This document shows, piece after piece, positions 60,387 to 64,000 of a stretch of 64,000 nucleotides of DNA. Below the pieces are notes generated by a model. That model was given only the letters and a program-made list of their open reading frames with translations. It was not told where the DNA came from and made no database searches. Within the stretch, counting starts at the first letter, position 1. Every line of letters starts with the position of its first letter. The translations under genes and the position numbers were made by a program. This stretch comes from Solimonas sp. SE-A11 (GTDB lineage: Bacteria > Pseudomonadota > Gammaproteobacteria > Nevskiales > Nevskiaceae), in contig NZ_JAUASX010000007.1 in the NCBI RefSeq assembly GCF_030345715.1, positions 147,078 through 211,077 of the forward strand. Reading direction: 5' to 3'.

Positions 60387-60824
60387 GTGAACACGATCCG
60401 CCCTGCCGCCTTCCTGCTGCTCTGCGCCGCCGCCCTGCCCGCCTTCGCGGGCCCGGCCAAGCCCGGCCTGTGGGAAACCAGGACCACCAGCGACGGCGAG
60501 ACCGAAACCGACCAGCACTGCATCAAGGCCAGCGACAACTCCTTCGAGCAGTGGCGCGGCCAGATCAACAAGGGCTGCACGGTGACCACGCTGAAGAACA
60601 CCCCAACCGCGCAGGCCTATGACTACAACTGCGTCAGCGCCACGCAGAACGGCAAGGGCCACCTGGAGATGACCTTCACCAGCCCCACACAGTACCGCGC
60701 CAAGATGCAGTTCGACGGCAAGCTGATCGCCGGCGGCAAGAGCATCCCGCTCAACATGAAGATGGAGCAGGAAGGAAAGTGGGTGTCGGCGGATTGCAGC
60801 GCGGCAGCGTCGGACGACGAGTAG
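60387..60824 (+). CDS. DUF3617-type periplasmic protein
   Basis: A 145-residue exported protein: signal MNTIRPAAFLLLCAAALPAFA, then KPGLWETRTTSDG, four cysteines (HCIKA, GCTV, YNCVS, ADCSA) that can form two disulfides, and a C-terminal KWVSADC, all as in the DUF3617 family. The function is unknown. Start is GTG at 60387, with GGAG 8 bases upstream; a GTG at 60378 overlaps the ribosome-binding site and is less likely. The 285 bases before it, up to the beta-lactamase-like gene, contain no evident gene. Confidence 0.78.
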   Translation: MNTIRPAAFLLLCAAALPAFAGPAKPGLWETRTTSDGETETDQHCIKASDNSFEQWRGQINKGCTVTTLKNTPTAQAYDYNCVSATQNGKGHLEMTFTSPTQYRAKMQFDGKLIAGGKSIPLNMKMEQEGKWVSADCSAAASDDE

Positions 60825-60902
60825 CCCGACTGCGCGCGGCGGCCGCGCGCCGCCGTGTTTCTCCTTGCGGGAGCATCATCGTTGCAAGTGCTGATCGCAG
60901 GC

Positions 60903-61466
60903 TCAGAGAATGGCGCGCTTCGCATCGAAGCGCTGCTTGCTCCACTTCTCATGGGCGCCCGGGTTGATGACTATGGGATAGTAGGCATCCGCATCCCGGT
61001 CCAGGTACGTCAGCACCAGGCCCCTCAGGCGGACCGCCTCCCTTAGCGGAGCGTCCAGCTTGGCGAAGGCCTTTCCGCGGCTGGCCTGCTCCGCCAGCGC
61101 CAGCAGGCTGCCCGTCTCTTCCTGGGTCAAAGGTTCCGCGCCGGCGTTCTGCAGCAGCTCCTGGATCACGTCCAGGATGCTGGCGGCATCGTCGGCCCAG
61201 TCGATGAAGCCGGCATGGCCGGTGTCCTCCAGCATCTGCTGGAAGATGCCCTGCGCCTTTGCGGCCGGCGTGGGCTTCTTGCCTTCCAGCACCCACAGCG
61301 CTTCCGTGCCCGCATCTTCACAGGCCTGCTCGAAGCGCTCGGGGAAGTCGAAGTATTCGCCGGCCTTCTGCCCCAGGTGTTCACCTGCGATGTCCGACAT
61401 CGCCTCCACCAGCAAGGCGCGCGGATCGGGGGCCGAACGGCCGATGCCAAAGAGCTTTGCCAGCAT
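60903..61466 (-). CDS. Hypothetical protein
   Basis: A 187-residue acidic, soluble protein, starting MLAKLFGIGRSAPDPRALLV. It is helix-rich by appearance (AMSDIAGEHLGQKAGEYFD; AGFIDWADDAASILDVIQEL) with a basic end (KWSKQRFDAKRAIL). No motif or family is recognised. It runs opposite to both neighbours. Its codon use and composition are like other genes here. Confidence 0.6.
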   Translation of the reverse strand: MLAKLFGIGRSAPDPRALLVEAMSDIAGEHLGQKAGEYFDFPERFEQACEDAGTEALWVLEGKKPTPAAKAQGIFQQMLEDTGHAGFIDWADDAASILDVIQELLQNAGAEPLTQEETGSLLALAEQASRGKAFAKLDAPLREAVRLRGLVLTYLDRDADAYYPIVINPGAHEKWSKQRFDAKRAIL

Positions 61467-61577
61467 GTTGGCCTCCCGGGAAGAACGACGGGCCGGACCA
61501 CCGGCCCGGAGCCCCTAGCCTAGAACTCCAGCCCGCTAGCGTCCAACGGCCCCGGATGCCCCCGTTACGGACAGGGC

Positions 61578-61634
61578 TTGACTTGGGCTTTATTAAGGAT
61601 ATTATCTATCCTTAAGGATAGAGATTGTCCTTAA
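61578..61634 (+). promoter_or_regulatory. Promoter with two overlapping Rrf2-type operators
   Basis: TTGACT (61578-61583), a 16-base spacer and TATTAT (61600-61605) make a promoter. Two 23-bp palindromes cover the -10 and start: site 1, 61593-61615, has 9-bp arms TTAAGGATA/TATCCTTAA; site 2, 61612-61634, has 7-bp arms TTAAGGA/TCCTTAA. They share TTAA. The size and spacing fit dimers of an Rrf2 regulator, whose gene lies after the regulated gene at 62626. Confidence 0.8.
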
Positions 61635-61705
61635 TAACAGCCGGGCCTGCCTGGCTTCCTTGAAGTCACGACCCGGCACCACGGTGCCCAACTGGAGAGA
61701 ACCCC

Positions 61706-62452
61706 ATGAAGATTGTCATCCTCGGCGGCACCGGCCTGATCGGCGCCGAACTCACCCGCCAGCTCCGCGCCGCCGGCCACGAGGCCATCGCCGCCTCGCC
61801 CCGCACCGGCGTCAACGCCGTTACCGGTGAAGGCCTGGCCGCCGCCCTGCAGGGCGCCCAGGTGGTGGTGGACGTCAGCGACTCCCCGTCCTTCGAAGAC
61901 GCCCCCGTGCTGGCCTTCTTCGAGAACTCCACCCGCAACCTGCTGGCCGCGGCGAAGGACGCCGGGGTGAAGCACTACATCGCCCTGTCCGTGGTCGGCA
62001 CGGACCGCATGCTGGCCGCCGGCTACTTCCGGGCCAAGATGGCGCAGGAGCAGCTGATCCAGGCCTCCGGCATCCCCTACACGATCCTGCGCGCCACGCA
62101 GTTCTACGAATTCCTCGGCGCCATCGCCTACGGCGGCACCGTGGGTGACACCGTGCACCTCAGCTCCGCCGCCCTGCAGCCCGTCGCCGCCGTGGACGTG
62201 TCCACCGCCCTGGCCAAGCTCGTGGAGGCAGCCCCGCACAACGGCCTGCTGGAAGTGGCCGGCCCGGAGAAGGCGCCGCTGGAGCAGTTCGTGAGCCGCT
62301 TCATGCGCAGCACCGGCGACACCCGCCACGTGGTCAGCGGCCCGGAGGCCGGCTACTTCGGCACCCCGCTGACCGACGAGTCCCTGACCCCGGGCACCGG
62401 CCCGATCCTGGGAGCGACGCGGTTCGAGGCTTGGCTGGGCAAGGCCGCTTGA
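61706..62452 (+). CDS. NmrA-like NAD(P)-binding protein
   Basis: A 248-residue atypical short-chain dehydrogenase. GGTGLIG (residues 7-13) is the dinucleotide loop, then LSVVGTDRMLAAGYFRAKMA (catalytic-site-like Ser...Tyr-x-x-x-Lys) and YTILRATQFYEFLG, as in NmrA/QOR2-like proteins that sense or reduce quinones. No signal peptide. GGAGAG is 9 bases upstream of the ATG. Its promoter has two operators that suggest control by the neighbouring Rrf2 protein, probably under redox or electrophile stress. Confidence 0.88.
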   Translation: MKIVILGGTGLIGAELTRQLRAAGHEAIAASPRTGVNAVTGEGLAAALQGAQVVVDVSDSPSFEDAPVLAFFENSTRNLLAAAKDAGVKHYIALSVVGTDRMLAAGYFRAKMAQEQLIQASGIPYTILRATQFYEFLGAIAYGGTVGDTVHLSSAALQPVAAVDVSTALAKLVEAAPHNGLLEVAGPEKAPLEQFVSRFMRSTGDTRHVVSGPEAGYFGTPLTDESLTPGTGPILGATRFEAWLGKAA

Positions 62453-62476
62453 GGGAGCAGAAGTCCGATAAAGTTG

Positions 62477-62576
62477 CCGTTCGCCCTGAGCCTGTCGAAG
62501 GGTGGGCGGCAACTGGCCAACCCAGGCATGAAAAGTCCGCCCGCGCTCCGACAGGCTCAGCACGAACGGACTTTTT
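62477..62576 (+). terminator. CCTGAGCCTGTCGAAGG repeat pair acting as terminator
   Basis: Arms at 62477-62497 and 62549-62569 (21 bp) pair with two mismatches; inside them GGGCGG (62504-62509) pairs with CCGCCC (62537-62542). The right arm ends GAACGGAC and runs into TTTTT (62572-62576). The structure sits between the NmrA-like gene and rrf2 and fits a rho-independent terminator made from a dispersed repeat. Confidence 0.65.
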
Positions 62577-62625
62577 GCAGGGCCTGCTGGTGATAGCCCT
62601 ACATAGAACGAGATGAAAGGAAACC

Positions 62626-63111
62626 ATGGTCCTCAAAAGCCAGGTCGAATGGGCCCTGCACTGCTGCGCCATCCTGGCGGGCCTGCCCGTGGGCAAGTAC
62701 CTGCCCACCAAGGACCTCGCCGAGCTGCACGGCCTGCCCAAGGAATACCTGTCCAAGGCCCTGCAGAGCCTGTCGCAGGCCGGCATCGTCACCAGCACGC
62801 TGGGCCCCAGCGGCGGCTACCGCCTGGCCAAGGCCCCGGCGGACACCACGTTCCTGGATATCGTCGAGGCCATCGAGGGCAACCAGTCCACCTTCGTCTG
62901 CACCGAGATCCGCAAGAACAACCCCTGCCGCAAGGCCGGCACGCGAGACGGCAAGAGCTGCGCGGTGGCGCGCGTGATGTGGAAGGCGGACCAGGCCTGG
63001 CGCGCCTCGCTGCGCGAGACCTCGCTGGCCGATCTGGTCTGTACGCTGGAAGAGGATGTGCCGGCAGCGCTGTGGAAGGAGACGTTTGCCTGGGTGACTG
63101 CGCGCACCTGA
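62626..63111 (+). CDS. Rrf2 family transcriptional regulator
   Basis: A 161-residue Rrf2 protein. The HTH includes LPTKDLAELHGLPKEYLSKA and wing ILVTS-like GPSGGYRLAKAP (the usual GxxGGxxLA). Three cysteines at 92, 101 and 112 (VCTEIRKNNPCRKAG...SCAVA) fit the Fe-S/redox-sensing loop of the family, although the spacing differs from IscR and NsrR. It probably controls the NmrA-like gene upstream through the two palindromes. GAAAGG precedes the ATG. Confidence 0.9.
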   Translation: MVLKSQVEWALHCCAILAGLPVGKYLPTKDLAELHGLPKEYLSKALQSLSQAGIVTSTLGPSGGYRLAKAPADTTFLDIVEAIEGNQSTFVCTEIRKNNPCRKAGTRDGKSCAVARVMWKADQAWRASLRETSLADLVCTLEEDVPAALWKETFAWVTART

Positions 63112-63150
63112 ATCACGTCACAGCGGGCTTGCACCTCAACGCCCGCAGGC

Positions 63151-63837
63151 TCAGGTGCGTGCAACACCCTTACGCATCAGCGCATCCAGATACGAGCCCG
63201 GCTTGATCGGCAGCGGCCCGTCCTGCCCCTGGATCAAGGGCTCGCTCCCCTGCACCTTCACGCTGCAGCCCGCAGGTAGCCCCAGATACGGCAATGCCCT
63301 GGACGCACGCTCCGCTATCGCCTGATACAGCGACATCAGCTCCAGCGAATCCATGTCCTGGTGATCATGGTCTTCATCCAGGCAGCCGATGAACCAGCCG
63401 GAGTCATCTTCTTCCGGCGTCGCACGGCTCATCAGAAAACCCTGTGACGCCTGCACCCGCGTGCAGACGATGCAGCCCTGCCGCAAGGAAGGAATATCCA
63501 TGGATTCCGCGGGCAGCACGCTGGCAACCGTGTCCTTGTGCTGCCGCAGCTGCCCCAAGGTTGCAGTGACGCCCGGCACCCATTTGATGGGCATGGAACC
63601 GAACTCCGGCTCCAGAAATCCCAGAGCCTCGCCCTGCTGCTTCAACTGCAGGAACGACCAGCCGATCTGCACCGTCTCGCCCGCCGCGAGCCGGCGTCCG
63701 TTGATCACCCAGGACTCCAGCACCTGCGCCAGCCACTCGGCGTCCGCGGCCAGCAATCGCCCGGGATCAAACTCGATCGCAAATTCGGGATGTGCGTGCT
63801 CCCGGCAACGCTGGGTCAGGAGGGTTTTCGTTGGCAT
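63151..63837 (-). CDS. DUF2185 / Imm33-like protein
   Basis: A 228-residue soluble protein. Its middle, GCIVCTRVQASQGFLMSRAT then EEDDSGWFIGCLDED, matches the DUF2185 (Imm33-like) pattern, where a conserved SGW and acidic block occur. Homologues serve as immunity proteins in toxin systems or as free-standing proteins. The N-terminal ~100 residues have a separate, unknown part (FLQLKQQGEALGFLEPE). No toxin gene is evident in the neighbourhood. It ends the region before the IS110-type element. Confidence is moderate. Confidence 0.6.
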   Translation of the reverse strand: MPTKTLLTQRCREHAHPEFAIEFDPGRLLAADAEWLAQVLESWVINGRRLAAGETVQIGWSFLQLKQQGEALGFLEPEFGSMPIKWVPGVTATLGQLRQHKDTVASVLPAESMDIPSLRQGCIVCTRVQASQGFLMSRATPEEDDSGWFIGCLDEDHDHQDMDSLELMSLYQAIAERASRALPYLGLPAGCSVKVQGSEPLIQGQDGPLPIKPGSYLDALMRKGVART

Positions 63838-63898
63838 GGAGAGTCGATGGGTCAGGACAGCGACATCATCTCAGCAAACGTAGATACTGTTATTCCGA

Positions 63899-64000
<102 letters not shown>

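Overview
The window is GC-rich bacterial chromosome with closely packed genes on both strands. Gene content (TatC, HrpA, YbbA/YbbP, a XanB2-type chorismatase, RskA/ECF sigma pair, YceH, DegV) and the dispersed palindromic repeats suggest a gammaproteobacterium near the Xanthomonadales/Nevskiales. That placement is an inference from memory of families, not a search. No rRNA, tRNA, CRISPR array or prophage was seen. The only mobile element is the end of an IS110-family transposase at the right edge.

1-12.4 kb: the 3' end of tatC is followed by a minus-strand run that, in transcription order, reads tesA-like esterase, FAD amine-oxidase-like enzyme, DUF1365, cyclopropane-synthase-like methyltransferase, DUF1475 and DUF2062. 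This looks like a membrane fatty-acid modification operon. tesA and ybbA are divergent and their start codons overlap. An opgC-like gene separates ybbA from ybbP. A DUF4394 lipoprotein and mdh follow.

12.3-31.7 kb: a tetR/DUF2236 oxygenase divergon with a clear operator; a CorA-type transporter with a possible leaderless promoter; chorismatase; glpK; a large lipoprotein; a lipoprotein gene broken by one in-frame TAG; a CNNM/CorC protein; a luciferase-like oxidoreductase; a UDG-like protein; small lipoproteins and hypotheticals; a phosphodiesterase; a monoacylglycerol-lipase-like hydrolase; a secreted Calx-beta/GH18 chitinase; DegV; and an ECF sigma/anti-sigma pair.

31.8-50 kb: core metabolism (hemB, aroE, pyrF-hemE), a GST, a membrane Ser/Thr kinase with a C-terminal CAP domain, a cupin, an acyltransferase, hrpA, an isolated eutBC pair, a NYN/OST-HTH protein and yceH.

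50-64 kb: envelope and stress genes. These are a Tat-exported PhoD lipoprotein, a PhaC-fold hydrolase with Ser in place of Cys, an M23 lipoprotein, a PQQ-type sugar dehydrogenase lipoprotein, a SnoaL-like gene with a damaged start, PBP4 (dacB), a redoxin behind a palindromic operator, a class C beta-lactamase-like lipoprotein, an NmrA-like reductase controlled by two overlapping 23-bp palindromes with an Rrf2 regulator next to it, and a DUF2185/Imm33-like protein. Intergenic regions carry at least four families of palindromic repeats.
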